Shown: positions 1-12,097 of the stretch, piece by piece | Layout: each line of letters begins with the position of its first letter | Numbering within the stretch: position 1 is the stretch's first letter | From: Costus lasius | Taxonomy: Eukaryota; Streptophyta; Magnoliopsida; Zingiberales; Costaceae | Length of the DNA stretch: 64,000 nucleotides | Assembly (NCBI GenBank): GCA_027563935.2 | Contig: CM050453.2 | Location: 82,434,665 to 82,498,664 of the forward strand | Direction of reading: 5' to 3' | Made by a program: the position numbers and the translations under genes | The notes under the pieces: model-generated | Database searches by the model: none | Told to the model about the DNA's origin: nothing | What the model saw: only the letters and a program-made list of their open reading frames with translations

Positions 1-2460
1 CCATTTACAGCCTATAGGGATAACTCCCGGAGGCGGATCAACCAAATCCCAGACTTGGTTATCTGACATGGAGTCCATCTCGGCGCGCATAGCTTCAAGC
101 CATCTCGCTGAATCCGGTCCACTGACCGCATCCGCATAAGTAAGGGGTTCATCATTATCAATGATGTAGACTCCGTCATAGCGCTCAGGCTGTCGACGGA
201 TCCTTCCCGATCTTCGCGGTTCCCGTGATATCTGAGCCTCAGGTTGTTCAGTAACCTGTTCTACCGGCTCAGGCTCATCCAACTGTGCTTGACCACTTTG
301 TCCTTCCTCTGGATTCTCATCCTGCTTTATTTCTCTCCCACTGGCCTCTTGCAGAAGAAACTCCTTCTCAAGAAATACGGCCGTCCGAGCAACAAACACC
401 TTGTTCTCTTTGGGATCGTAGAAATAATAACCCTTAGTTTCCTTAGGGTAACCGACAAAGATACATTTCTCAGATCTGCTCTCTAGTTTTCCAGAGGCGA
501 GCTTTTTGACATAAGCCTCGCAGCCCCAGATCCTGATAAATGTCAAGCTAGGCTATTTCCCATACCATAATTCATATGGGGTCTTTGAAACTGCCTTGGA
601 TGGCACTCGGTTTAGTACCTTTGCAGCTGTCTCCAGTGCAAATCCCCAAAAGGAGTAAGGTAGAGTAGCCTGACTCATCATAGAACGAACCATATCAAGT
701 AACGTTCTATTTCTCCTCTCGGACACACCATTCCATTGCGGTGTTCCTGGCGGAGTGAGCTGTGAGATAATCCCACACTCCTTCAGATAGTCAGTAAACT
801 CTCGACTTAGGTATTCTCCACCTCGATCAGAACGAAGTGCCTTGATATTTCGGCCAAGCTGATTCTGTACTTCATTCTTGAACTCTTTGAACTTGTCAAA
901 AGATTCACTTTTATGTCTCATAAGATAGACATACCCATATCTACTGAAATCATCAGTGAAGGTAATGAAGTACTGATAGCCACCTCTGGCATGTTTACTA
1001 AAAGGCCCACACACATCACTGTGTATAAGGTCAAGTAAACCTGAAGTCCTTTGACCTTTATGAGGAAAAGGCGACTTCGTCATTTTGCCCATCAAACAAG
1101 CTTTGCATGTATCAATCTTCTCATAGGAGAATGATCCCAGCAGTCCATAATCATGCAACCGCTTAATGCGTTTCTTGTTAATATGACCTAAACGACTATG
1201 CCATAGCATGGTGCTGTCATCAGCATATTTGGCTTTCTTATTATCAATATTGTGTATAGAACATTCCATGTCCAACATGAATAACCCATTGTTAATTGAA
1301 CCAGTAGCATAAACAATATTATCTAAAGAAAGAACACACTTTGAAATATTACATTCAAAGGAAAACCCCTTCCTGACAAGAGCAGGAATGGAGATAATAT
1401 TTTTAGTAATGCTGGGAACAAAGTAACAATTGTCTAGTTCCAATACAAGTCCAGATGGTAAAGAGATGAAATAGTCTCCTACAGCAACAGCAGCAACCCG
1501 TGCCCCGTTTCCAACTCGTAGGTCCACCTCATGCTGTCCCACCTGTCTTCTTCTCTTGAGTTCCTGTACATTTGAACAAATGTGAACTCCACATGCAGTG
1601 TCCAACACCCATGAAATAGAAGAAGATGAAACCATGACTTCCGTCACGTATATACCTGAGCCAGAAGCGATGCTTCCCCTCTTGTCTCCTTGGAGCGCTT
1701 TACAGTCCTTTTTCCAGTGACCCAGCTGGCCACAGTGGAAACATCTGTATTCCTTCGACCGCTTGACCTTTTGCTTCAGAGCCTTGCTGTAGCTCTTGAC
1801 AGGGGTCTTGCCCTTCTTCCCCTTCTTCTTGTTCCTTGAAGGAAACATCAAGACAGAGGTTGAAGGCTTTCCCTTCAGAGTCTCCTCAGTAGTCAAGAGC
1901 ATATTCAGCAGCTCTGCCGGAGTACAATCGATTTTGTTCATATTAAAGTTAATGATGAACGCATCGAAAGAGGGCGGGAGAGACTGCAGAATAATGTCTA
2001 CAGCAAGCTCCTGATTGATGGTATGCCCCAGTTTCTCTAGAGCCTCCTTGTGCCCAATCATCTTGAGCACGTGAGCTCCCACTGGGCTCCCTTCAGCCAG
2101 TTTGCTCTGAAAGAACAACTTAGTCAAATTATAGCGCTCAGTCCTCGCCTGTGCAGCATACAGCCTCTTGAGGTTTGCTATAATTTCTATAGCCGACATA
2201 TCCTCATGCTGACGCTGCAGCGGTGGCGTCATAGACGCTAGCATCAGGCAAGCGACATCAATGCTATCATTGACATGCTTTTCATAGGCATCCCGAACCG
2301 CCCTTGCGGCGTTCGGAGTGGGCTGAGGCGGTATAGCCGTCTCGAGGACATACAGTTTCCTCTCTGCCTTAAGAACAATCTTAAGGTGTCCGTACCAGTC
2401 TGAGAAGTTCGGCCCAGCAAACTTCTCCCTTTCCAGTAGGGATTGCACATTGAAGCTCAT
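1..2460 (-). pseudogene. Copia Gag-Pol polyprotein of A1, nonsense-mutated and cut by window edge
   Basis: Encodes the Gag-protease-integrase-RT polyprotein of a copia element. The start ATG is at 2460 and 635 codons are open to a TAG at 553-555. The intact copy has CAG (Gln634 there) at this codon, and the same frame then continues without visible length change to base 1 (start of RT). Visible parts: Gag domain (about residues 1-230), zinc knuckle C-x2-C-x4-H-x4-C near residue 240, protease DTA triad in a WVLDTACG context, the H-H-C-C integrase zinc motif (RLGH and CKAC), and catalytic D, D and E of integrase (HSDVCGP, RSDRGGEY, NGVSERRN). Only one nonsense change is visible in the part seen, so the copy died recently or is read through rarely. 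Function is inferred from family homology. Confidence 0.9.
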
Positions 2461-4255
2461 GGTGTTCGTTGCTGCAGGAATCTACAACAATGCAAGAACA
2501 GCGAGGTCAGTATCAATGTTCAGAATCAATCCAGGACTTAAGAAAGATTCTTTTCTCACTATTTTATCTGGCTGAAAAATCCAGCAAAAACAGCCCGAAA
2601 GAGTAGAACTCTTTTAGTGAGATGGGATCCAGATTTCATACTTGGTCTCCGCGTCCCGCTCAGGCAAGATAAGATGCACAGAGAGTACAAGCACTAGTCT
2701 CTGGTAGGCTGTCCCAGCCAATCGCCAACCCGTGCGATTCCCCTTCATCTGGGCAATCCAGCTGACTGTGCCAACTGAGTTGGTACAACACAGTCTCTGA
2801 TCCCACAGATGGCTGCCTCCATGTGCTACCATATGCGCCACATATGTAGCCTACATGGTCAAGCTGACCCGACCTACTCCCTGGACCACCACGTGCTATG
2901 CTGAGCAACGAGAAGCGATAAATCCCTTCTCTGTAACACGCAGGTGTAATCCCGCACCGTCTGAAGATAGATGGACGTGCCCACTGAGTGGGTACAACAC
3001 GGCTCCAACGATAATCAGAACAGTGAGGTTTCACGTCAGAAGGCTTACGAGCTTGATATTTTAGCGTTGGATTTTAACGGTCTTTTATCTTCTTGACTAT
3101 CATGCAATTCCTATGGTGATAGCAGAAGATAAACTCATGCAATTCTAATTATAAAAGCAATAAATAGAAAGCATGCTGATCTTATGTGGTAAAAGCCCAT
3201 TAAGCCTAAGTAAGACCTTAACCTAACTTAAGTCTTCACTTGCTTTTCTCCATGGGGCTTTTGCTTCTCATCTGGCCCAACCCAGGGCCTAAGCGCCATC
3301 TGCAGCTCAGGTGCGCCTACCAGGGAAAATGCGCCTGGTCCCAGAGTTGAACCCTGGACCTCCCACCTAGTCAAGCCTCTGCTGCATGCGCCTCTGCCAT
3401 GTGTGCTTTGTGCTCTTGTTTGATTAAAATACAATTTAATCTATCTAGACAAGATTGACTCGCAGGTCAATTACATTTTATAAATTAAATGCAATGTGAT
3501 GCGCAGATCACAATATAAATTAATTTACAAGTTTTAACGAGGCTCGCAGGCCCCAGCACAGCACACATTAATTAGGCGTCCCACATAAGATTAAATAAAC
3601 AAGCATATGCTTACAATCAACATGTGATCCATTCATGAAAATAAAATTTTCAAAAAACCCATTGGCATCAATTTTATTTTCCTTATGTGCCCTACTACCT
3701 TACAACGGTCCATTAATAGGGATCCACTCATCAGACCTAGTCAGATCCACTGCCCTTGCATGCACCAAGTCCTAAGTGATTGAGTCGACCCAGTGGTCAA
3801 CTATGCATGCGCTAGGGCTGAACAACCTACGTGAGTTTGGCAAGCGGGTGTGACCCCGGGCCTAACTCATGCGTGTTCACTAGTTGTCTCAACCAGACCT
3901 CGCTACACGCCTTTGATGCAGTCGACCTATAGCCACCTTATGCTTGCGCATAGGTGCCATCTGGTTGACCCATCTAGGCTGTCAGATGGTCTGATCAGAC
4001 TAGTTGGATCTTAACTAGAGATGACTTCAACCCTACTAACCCGTCTAAGGACTTATAGCAGGCGCCATTTAGATCTAAGGTGAGTCGCGCAAGTAAAGAA
4101 GTTTTTGAGAAAAACTAAATGTATGCGCCAACTAGATACATGCGCTAATGATAAAAAATCATACTTCATGTAGTTTTCGCATGTAGTTTAGATCTAAGGT
4201 GTTGCGCAAACATGGATCACTAAAGTTAAGCAATCATACAAACATGCATATAACT
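2461..4255 (-). other. Gag leader (5' UTR) of A1
   Basis: About 1.8 kb between the gag start and the primer-binding site, homologous to 50483-52305 of the intact element. No credible ORF. In the sense (minus) direction it holds three short hairpins at 2976-3001, 2766-2793 and 2653-2670, described separately, and a tRNA T-arm-like hairpin near 3351-3367. The rest is AT-rich, without recognised features. Confidence 0.75.
2653..3001 (-). promoter_or_regulatory. Triple leader hairpins of A1
   Basis: Three inverted repeats, read on the minus strand. 2976-3001: inner stem CCCAC/GTGGG, loop TCA, outer stem CGTG/CACG. 2766-2793: inner stem CCAAC/GTTGG, same loop, outer stem CTGTG/CACAG, with the same TTGTA bulge. 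2653-2670: stem ATCTTGC/GCGGGAC with G-T pairs and loop CTGA. The stems differ between hairpins but keep pairing. Place and shape suggest an RNA role such as dimerisation or packaging; that role is inference. Confidence 0.55.
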
Positions 4256-4257
4256 TC

Positions 4258-4269
4258 GCTCTGATACCA
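4258..4269 (-). promoter_or_regulatory. Primer-binding site of A1 (initiator-Met tRNA)
   Basis: On the minus strand TGGTATCAGAGC lies two bases inside the 5' LTR. It is the usual copia site complementary to the 3' end of plant initiator-Met tRNA, where minus-strand DNA synthesis starts. Confidence 0.93.
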
Positions 4270-4271
4270 AT

Positions 4272-5772
4272 TGAAAGTCCCCAGAAGGGGGCGAAACCCT
4301 AAAGCATGGCGCGTATAAAATTTTTTAAGCAGCGGAAGAGGGTTTCTAGGGGATCGGATTCATGCATAACATATGATCAACTTGTTAAACCGATTGCAAA
4401 CATAGAAGATGTCATATCGATGCCATTTCTAGATGGCGACTTGGAAGCAGAGAGTGATAGGGATCTCCTCCAAAGGATGCGCACACAAGATGAAGAAGTC
4501 GCCTACTCCGATGGTGCTCCTTGTGCTAGCAAGGTTCCAAGAGGTCCTTGTCGTATGGAAGGGAAGAGAGAACCTTTTCTTTGCTTGGCGATTTGCTTCT
4601 TGTCATCAACCCCAAAAACACTCGAATGAGAGAGCCACGCGAGGAAGGAGCGACAATAGGCGTGAAGAGAAGCTATCGTGAGGCGTGGTCACGATTTGGA
4701 AACATGGTTTCCAAAAATAGTAAACCACTCTCTTCATGCGACCATGGGATTACCCCAAGCGCATACTCCTCTCCACTTGAACCATGCGCTCACTTGATGA
4801 GCTGGTTCAATTTCAGTTTGGTCCAAGACCAATTAACCCAAGCGATTTGGTCTAGATCACAATTAAACCCTAAGGCTTCAGATCCAACCGTTCATCTCTT
4901 GATGCTCCTGATCTCACCGATCTAGCATCCATTCTCTCGATCGAAGCTTACCGATCTCAAGCCCTAATCAATCAAACATGATCAGACCAGATCTCACTTA
5001 CAATCAGAGACTAAATCCCTTTAAACTGAACCCAAACAATTCAGTCCATACGATCTGACTTAAGTAAGCCATATCATCAAATTGTTCGACCCTAAGGGTT
5101 TTCTTTAAATGTCGGTAACGATAACTCACGTTATCACGATCAGTGAGGGGTATCTAGCAACACATCACTGTCTCCCGATATAAAGAAAAGAGTCTTCCAA
5201 GACTACACCCAAACCACAGCACAAGTGTGAATCCACTTCACAAGGCATGCAAGTTTCCTTTGCCACTGGATGTTCTTATTGGACAAGCGTGTCATGCTTG
5301 TAGCTCCAATATGATGAGCATGATTAGATCAGATGATCATAGTCACCTGGGTATGGCCATACACTTTCTCAATCATCTCATCCAGGGGGGCCCCTTTAGA
5401 ACATCACACTCCAATCAAGGAGACGGCAATCCTATATCTATCACTAGCGCCCTAACATGACTCAAGTTCACCATCCAAGATAGTCTATAACCATTATGTT
5501 TCAAATGATATTGAACTACCTCAAAACAATGACAATCATCATTTAGAAACACAAGTGATCTCAAGTCAGAGGAAATGTGCCACTTGTTGCAATCAAGGAT
5601 TATTCACATTGTGACAAGCAATTGAATATCCTAGTAGGGTCTGTCCAGTACATCCAATGTACCCATGAGTCTACATCTTATTCCATGCTCGAAGCATCCT
5701 ATAAGATTAGAACACATATTAGTCTCAATCATATCAAGGTTGTCTCATGTTCACCAAGATATCTCGACTAAG
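4272..5772 (-). repeat. 5' LTR of A1, first part
   Basis: Starts TGAAAGTCC on the plus strand and matches 52322-53770 of the intact element. It stops at 5772, where a plus-sense LTR begins; the rest of this LTR resumes at 7501. Together the two parts give about 1682 bp, close to the 1673 bp of the intact copies. The short ORFs read inside it are not conserved genes. Confidence 0.92.
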
Positions 5773-7495
5773 TGTTGGGGTATGCCCTTAAGGCTAATGT
5801 TTGAGGCCTATGGGAATGTATTTGTATCATGTAATAAACTGTTATGTTTATAAAGGCATGGTTGTTATTCAGTTAGCTACATTGTCTGCTGCAATATATG
5901 TTCTTCTGAATAATGTCTCAAAGCTGTTCAGCTCGGCTGACATGCTATTATGTCCTTAGTCGATATATCTTGGTGAACATGAGACAGCCTTGATATGATT
6001 AAGACTAATATGTGTACTAATCTTATAGGATGCTTCGAGCATGGAATAAGATGTAGACTCATGAGTACATTAGATGTACTGGACAGACCCTACTAGGATG
6101 TTCAATTGTTTGTCACAATGTGAATATTCCTTGATTAAGACAAGTGGCACATTTCCTCTGACTTGAGATCACTTGTGTTTTCTGAATGATGATTGTCATT
6201 GTTTTGAGATGGTTCAATATCATTTGAAAGATAATGATTATAGACTATCTTGGATGGTGAGCTTGAGTCAGGTTAGAGCACTAGTGATAGACATAGGATT
6301 GCCGTCTCCTTGTTTAAGGAGTGTGATGTTCTAAAGGGGCCCCCTGGATGAGATGATTGAGAAAGTGTATGGCCATACCCAGGTGACAGTGTTCATCTGT
6401 TCTAATCATGCTCATCATATTGGAGTTACGAGCTTGACAGGCTTGTCCAATAAGAACATCCAGTGGCAAAGGAAATATGCATGCCTTGTGAAATGATTCA
6501 CACTTGTGCTGTGGTTTGGGTGTAGTCTTGGAAGACTCTTTCCTTTCTATCGGGAGACAGTGATGTGTTGCTAGATACCCCTCACTGATCGTGATAATGA
6601 GAATTATCGTTACCGACATTTAAAGGAAACCCTTAGGGTCGCACAATTTGATGATATGGCTTACTTAAGTCAGATCGTGTGGACTGAATTGTTTGGGTTC
6701 AGTTTAAAGGGATTTAATCTCTGATTGTGAGTGAGATCTGGTCTGATCATGTTTGATTGATTAGGGCTTAAGATCGGTAAGCTTCGATCGAGAGAATAGA
6801 TGCCAGATCGGTCAGATCAGGGGCATCGAGGAGATCGACGGTTAGATCGGGAACCTTAGGGTTTATTTAAGATCTAGACTAGATCATTGGCTTGATTGGT
6901 TCTTAAACCGAACCAAAGTGAACCGGCTCACTTGATGAGCGCATGGTTCAAGGGGAGAGGAGTTGGCGACAAGTTCACTTGGCGTGAACGTTGGGGTGAG
7001 GAGTGGTTACTATTTTTAGTAACCATGATCTCCACTTGGAGAGAGCGCTCATCCAAAATAGAGTATACCCTATTTTCGCCAACACAATTATTCCTCTTGC
7101 CCATATTCCTCTCGACTCTCGTGAGTGTGGCGACGCTTGAAGGATTGAGGAGGATTCGGCCAAGAGAAAAGATCTCCATCCCTTTCTCATTCGATCAAGG
7201 ATTCTTTGAAGCCTTGCTAGCACAAGGAGCGACAAAGAGTTTGCCATCATCCTCTTGTGTGCGGGACTTTGGAGAAGTGGCACTTGCGACTTTAGCTTCC
7301 AAGGCAACACCTACTCCATGGCGATGGTATGATCGTTTTGCATCATCTTTGATAATCTTATATCGAGTTGATCTTTTAACATGCAAGTCGATTCTATAAC
7401 CCTAGTTTCCGCAAGTCAAAATTTTATGCGCCATCACTTTAGGGTTTTTGCTCCCCCTAGAAGGGGACCCCCCTTAGGCTAAAGGGGTAACTTCA
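5773..7495 (+). mobile_element. Family A solo LTR nested in the A1 LTR
   Basis: A 1723-bp plus-sense LTR beginning TGTTGGGGTATG and ending CTTCA, flanked on both sides by the 5-bp target duplication CTAAG (5768-5772 and 7496-7500). No internal region is present, so it is a solo LTR, the usual product of recombination between the two LTRs of one element. It lies in inverted orientation to the LTR it interrupts, creating a long inverted repeat. Confidence 0.93.
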
Positions 7496-7500
7496 CTAAG

Positions 7501-7681
7501 GACATTACTGCATGTCAGCCCAGCTAAACAGCATTGAGACATTATTCAGAAGTATATGTATTGCAGCAGATAATATAACAAACTGAATAACAACCATTGC
7601 CTTTATAAACATAAGAGTTTATACATGATACTGTTACAATCCCAAGGCCTCAAACATTAGCCTTAAGGGCATACCCCAACA
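7501..7681 (-). repeat. 5' LTR of A1, second part
   Basis: Resumes the interrupted LTR directly after the CTAAG duplication and ends ACCCCAACA, the U3 start of family A read on the plus strand. Matches 46400-46580 and 53814-53994. Confidence 0.9.
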
Positions 7682-8011
7682 AAGGAAGAATCGCCAAGTG
7701 TGGATCTCATCTTCTTCATCCCTTCTCACACGACAAGGTCACTTGGGGAACCTTGCTAGCACAAGGAGCGTCCAAGGAGCAAGCCATCGATCATCTTGTG
7801 TGTGGCGCTTTGGAGGAGAACCCCATCGTTCTCTCTTCTTCCTAGACACCATCTAAGCGATGGCCATGGTATGAGTCATTACCATTCTATTGCGATTGAT
7901 TTTAAAGTTGATCATATTTCATGCATTCGATCCCTAGAAACCCCTTCCGCTGCATGTAAACCTCCATATGCCCCTATTAGGGTTTCGCTCCCCCTTGTTA
8001 GGGGACTTTCA
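7682..8011 (+). repeat. 3' part of a plus-sense family A LTR
   Basis: Matches the last 330 bp or so of the solo LTR (to 7495) and ends GGGGACTTTCA at 8011. The rest of this LTR must lie left of A1, outside the window. It is directly followed by the middle of a copia polyprotein, so it is an LTR inserted in element B3; gtgca at 8012-8016 is its candidate target duplication. Confidence 0.82.
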
Positions 8012-10689
8012 GTGCAATGGGTTGTATGTGTTGGACATGCAAAGTTCTGTGTACAACGTAAATGCGAAGAGGATCAAGCTAAGTGGTTTCATCAACACTT
8101 ATCTTTGGCACTGTTGATTAGGGCACATCAACAAGAATCGCATCCAACGACTTCATGTAAATGGATCATTGGATTCAAGCCCCTTTGAGGAGTTTGACAC
8201 ATGCGAGCCTTGTTTATTGGGCAAAATGACAAAGGCCCCATTCACCAAGATAGGTGAAAGGGCTAAAGGTTTGTTGGATCTCATACACAGCGATGTGTGG
8301 ACCATTCAACAAACAAGCTAGAGGTGGGTTTGTATACTTCATCACATTTACTGATGATTTCAGTAGATATGGATATGTCTACCTGATGAGACACAAGTCC
8401 GAATCCTTGGAGAAATTCAAGGAGTTCAAGACTGAACTAGAGAACCAGCTTGGACAATCTATAAAGGCTCTTCACTCTGATCGAGGTGGAGAGTACCTGA
8501 GCCATGAGTTTACTGACTATCTGAAAGAGTGTGGGATTCTCTCACAGCTCACCCCTCCCGGGACACCCCAATGGAATGGAGTGTCTGAGAGGCGGAATCG
8601 GACTCTGCTAGACATGGTCTGGTGTATGATGAGTCATGCAACCCTACCTCCGTATTTCTGGGGACGTGCTTTAGAGACAGCCTCTTTCACACTGAATAGC
8701 ATTCCGTCTAAGAGTGTCCCCGTGACTCCACATGAGTTGTGGATTGGGAGACGACCTAACCTCACATTTATGAGGATCTGGGGATGAGAAGCTTTTGTTA
8801 AGCATCAAAATTCTAGCAAGCTAGAGCCCAGGTCAGATAAATGCGTGTTTGTGGGGTATCCTAGGGAAACCAGAGGATACAACTTCTATAATCCCATTGA
8901 GGACAAGTTTTTGTCACCCGTGGTGCTGTCTTTCTTGAGAAAGAACTTATCTTGAAAGAAGCCAGAGGAGAAGTTTTGATTTGGATGAAGTCCAAGATCA
9001 TCCACAAGACACAGAGGTTGAGATGGAATCTGAGCCACCAGTACAGGTTGTAGCCCAACCTGAGGCACAGGCACAGGCTCCACGTAGGTCCGAGAGGGTA
9101 CGTCGTGAACCTGATAGGTATGGGTCACTGCCGACTCAACACGACGACATTCTCATTATTGAGGATGAACCTAAGACTTATGAGGAAGCAGTCGCTGGAC
9201 CAGACTCCGAGAGATGGCTGGAGGCCATGAGATCCGAGATGAATTCTATGTCTGCTAACCAGGTTTGGTACTTGGTTGAGCCGCCTAATGGGGCAAAACC
9301 TATAGGGTGTAAATGGGTCTTCAAGAAGAAGACAGACATGGATGGCAATGTGGTTACCTACAAAGGTAGACTAGTTGCAAAAGGTTTCAGGCAAGTCCAT
9401 GGGGAGGACTATGACGAAACTTTTTTGCCAGTTGCCATGTTTAAATCCATTCGGATCATGCTTGCTGTAGCTGCCTACTATGACTATGAGATCTGGCAAA
9501 TGGATGTAAAGACAACATTTCTTAATGGAAACCTGTCAAAAGATGTGTTTATGACACAACCTGAGGGGTTCGTTCACCCAGCCATGCTCATAAAGTATGC
9601 AAGCTAAAAAGATCCATATATGGATTAAAGCAAGCCTCTCGAAGTTGGAATATTCATTTTGATGAAGCTATGAGAGATTATGGCTTCCTCAAGAACGAAG
9701 ACGATGCCTGTGTGTACAAGAAAATCAGTGGGAGCTTGGTCACATTTCTGGTCTTGTATGTCAATGACATACTGCTCATCGGAAACGACGTCCTTACCCT
9801 TCACGCTATGAAGACATGGTTGGGGAAGTGTTTCGAGATAAAAGACTTGGGGGAGGCCGCCTACATTCTAGGTGTAAGGATTTACCGGGATAGATCCAAG
9901 AAACTCCTTGCCCTGAGTCAGAGCACGTACATAGAGAAAGTGCTGAAAAGGTTTCGCTTGGAGCAATCCAAGAAGGGATACCTGCCCATGAGGCACAACA
10001 TTACTCTTTCCAAGAGCCAGTGTCCCTCTACACAGGCTGAGAAAGAGGAGATGAGTCGAGTCCTTTATGCATCTGCAGTGGGATCCCTCATATATGCCAT
10101 GTTATGTATGAGACCAGACGTGGCTTATGCTGTGAGCATAACCAGTAGATACCAGTCTAACCCCGGTATCTAGCATTGGATTGTAGTGAAAAATATTTTG
10201 AAGTATCTGAGGAAGACGAAAGATTTATTCTTAGTCTATGGTGGACAAGAAGATCTGTGTATCCAGGGTTATACAGATGCTTCTTTCCAATCAGACCCAG
10301 ATGACTTCAAATCGCAGTCCGGCTATGTGTTCTTGCTAAACGGAGGTGCTGTTTGCAAGAAGAGCTTCAAGCAATCCACGGTAGCAGACTCTACAATAGA
10401 AGCGGAGTATGTTGCGGCTTCTGAGGCAGCAAAAGAAGCTGTTTGGATCAATAAGTTCATTTCTGAACTTCAAGTGGTTCCTAGTGCTGCTGATCCCATT
10501 GAACTCCTTTGTGATAACAATGGTGCGATCGCGGAGGCCAAAGAACCAAGATCACATCAGCGATCCAAACACATACTAAGCCGCTTTCACCTGATCCGGG
10601 AGATCATAGATAGAGGGGGTGTAAAGATATGCAGAGTTGACATAGAGAACAATCTAGCAGACCCACTCACCAAGGCTTTGGCGCAGTAG
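8012..10689 (+). pseudogene. Copia integrase-RT-RNase H remnant of B3
   Basis: Degenerate Pol of a copia element. Readable pieces are the spacer before integrase (CNGLYVLDMQ...), integrase core (8254-8787), RT (8981-9607 and 9670-10173) and RNase H (10186-10689, ending LADPLTKALAQ). Lesions visible: a 2-base loss after HSDV near 8299, a TGA at 8785-8787 where homologues have Cys, a 1-base loss near 8911, a frameshift near 9590, and a TAG near 10171 where homologues have CAG. The RT catalytic motif reads YVND instead of YVDD, so RT would be dead even if the frame were restored. Integrase keeps its Glu in NGVSERRN. Gag and protease lie outside the window or are lost. Confidence 0.9.
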
Positions 10690-11891
10690 AAGAATGATGG
10701 TCATACTCGAGACATGGGGTTAAGGTACCTCAACGATAAGGTCTGAGTGCAAGTGGGAGAATGTTAGTGTTATGCCCTACGACCTATGTTTTGGTCTAGA
10801 TAAATGTACTACATACTTTGATATTTATAGATATCTTGGCATTGTCGTTGTCATGGTTTATTATACATCTACGGATATGTATGTTTACATGATGATGTCC
10901 CTCGAGATATTACTATCTCAGTTTGCTTATGTCCCAAGCCGAGTACCATAGTGGATAAGGGACAGCTATGGTGCTAGTGAGACTCGTTTATGCGCTAGTT
11001 AGCACGGGTTGCTTAACCCAGGCATAAGGGTATGTCAAGGGAGATATACTGGAACGACTCGCCGTGAGAGTTCTTCATGGTGTCTCAAGAAGAATCTCAC
11101 AGTGATAGATTTATATCTGTCCTTTGACTTGAGGGAGATTGTATCTTTGTGTTATAAGGGATATGCTTTGATACAACCTAATGCCTCGCTGTAACAGGGA
11201 GGCCACAACGGTTGTTATTGGGTATATCTTAAGCAATGTGAGAGGTCCATCTTGCCGACAGAGGATTTGCCCCTTACCTATGTGGAAGCTTGATGTCCAT
11301 GGGCCCCTATATGGTGCATGACTGAAAGTGTGTGGCCACACCCAGGTTTAGCCTGATTTAGTTATGACCATCATAGTTGGAATATACAAGTGTGATACGC
11401 TTGTCCAACTTGGACGATTAGCCTGGCAAAGGGACAAGGATACTCTTATTCCTTATCACAGTTTGAGGTTGTCGATGGCGACATTTATTTCGATGACTTG
11501 GGTAGCGGCGATGTACTGCTATGTGCCACTCCCCACTTGTGATGAATGGGTCATCACTGCCAATGTCAGAGGGACCTACAGGGTCACACACCTAGACGCT
11601 AGAGACTCAGTATTGATCGGTTAGCCTCTGATCGGATCGTTGTATGATTCGAATCATTTTGGGAAGCTGATAATATGGTTTTTCTTATGAGGAGATGAGA
11701 CTTTATTTTGTTCATGTTTGACCACTAGATGACTCTAGTAGGACCACGTTTGACCTCTGTTGACCTGAGGTGTCAAAATGTGTCAAACAAGGGTCTTAGT
11801 ACAAGGTTGGGCTTAGCACTTTAGTCACATGAATAAAATAAAACTATTAATTGGCAAGAGAATTCTTCTCTTGGCTAATTAATAAGCTTGA

Positions 11892-12043
11892 GCGCAATTT
11901 ACAATTAATTGCGTCTGCGGGGATTCGAACCCATGACGCTTAATTGTGAGTAGGCGCCTATGCTTGGGCATAATTTACAATTAATTGTGTATGCGGGGAT
12001 TCGAACCCATGACGCTTAATTCTGAGTAGACGCCTATGTACAT
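11892..12043. repeat. 76-bp tandem duplication with a tRNA T-arm-like core
   Basis: Two adjacent copies, about 11892-11967 and 11968-12043. Each holds an ATTTACAATTAATTG stretch, then GGGGATTCGAACCC, then a GCGCC-type block. On the minus strand the core reads GGGTTCGAATCCCC, matching the Pol III B-box consensus GGTTCGANTCC. No A box or cloverleaf is evident. Confidence 0.75.
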
Positions 12044-12088
12044 AGTCCCGCATGGGAAAAATCTCCAAAGAGAAGTTGGCGCTTCTAT

Positions 12089-12097
12089 TATAAATAG
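12089..12097 (+). promoter_or_regulatory. TATA box of the B3 LTR
   Basis: TATAAATAG in the LTR, about 480 bp before its end and just downstream of the 76-bp repeats; fits a U3/R boundary promoter. Confidence 0.6.

Larger units (their letters stand above)
1..7681 (-). mobile_element. Family A Ty1/copia element A1, cut by window start
   Basis: Minus-strand LTR retrotransposon. Its 5' LTR lies on the right (4272-5772 plus 7501-7681), followed leftward by the primer-binding site, a 1.8-kb leader and a gag-pol frame that runs off the window at base 1, so the 3' LTR is not seen. It closely matches the complete element at 44908-53994. A plus-sense solo LTR of the same family is inserted in its 5' LTR. 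The sequence beyond 7681 is the end of another family A LTR in plus sense, so A1 itself probably landed inside that LTR. The five bases after 7681 (aagga) would be its target duplication, but the partner copy lies outside the window. Confidence 0.88.

Noticed and set aside
6314..6619. 101-codon minus-strand ORF in the solo LTR and its relatives at 5227 and 63519
   Set aside because: Recurs only because the LTR recurs; frame and ends are not kept among copies.
11905..12030. Possible tRNA genes around GGGTTCGAATCCCC
   Set aside because: Only a T-arm-like core is visible; no acceptor, D or anticodon arm can be drawn.
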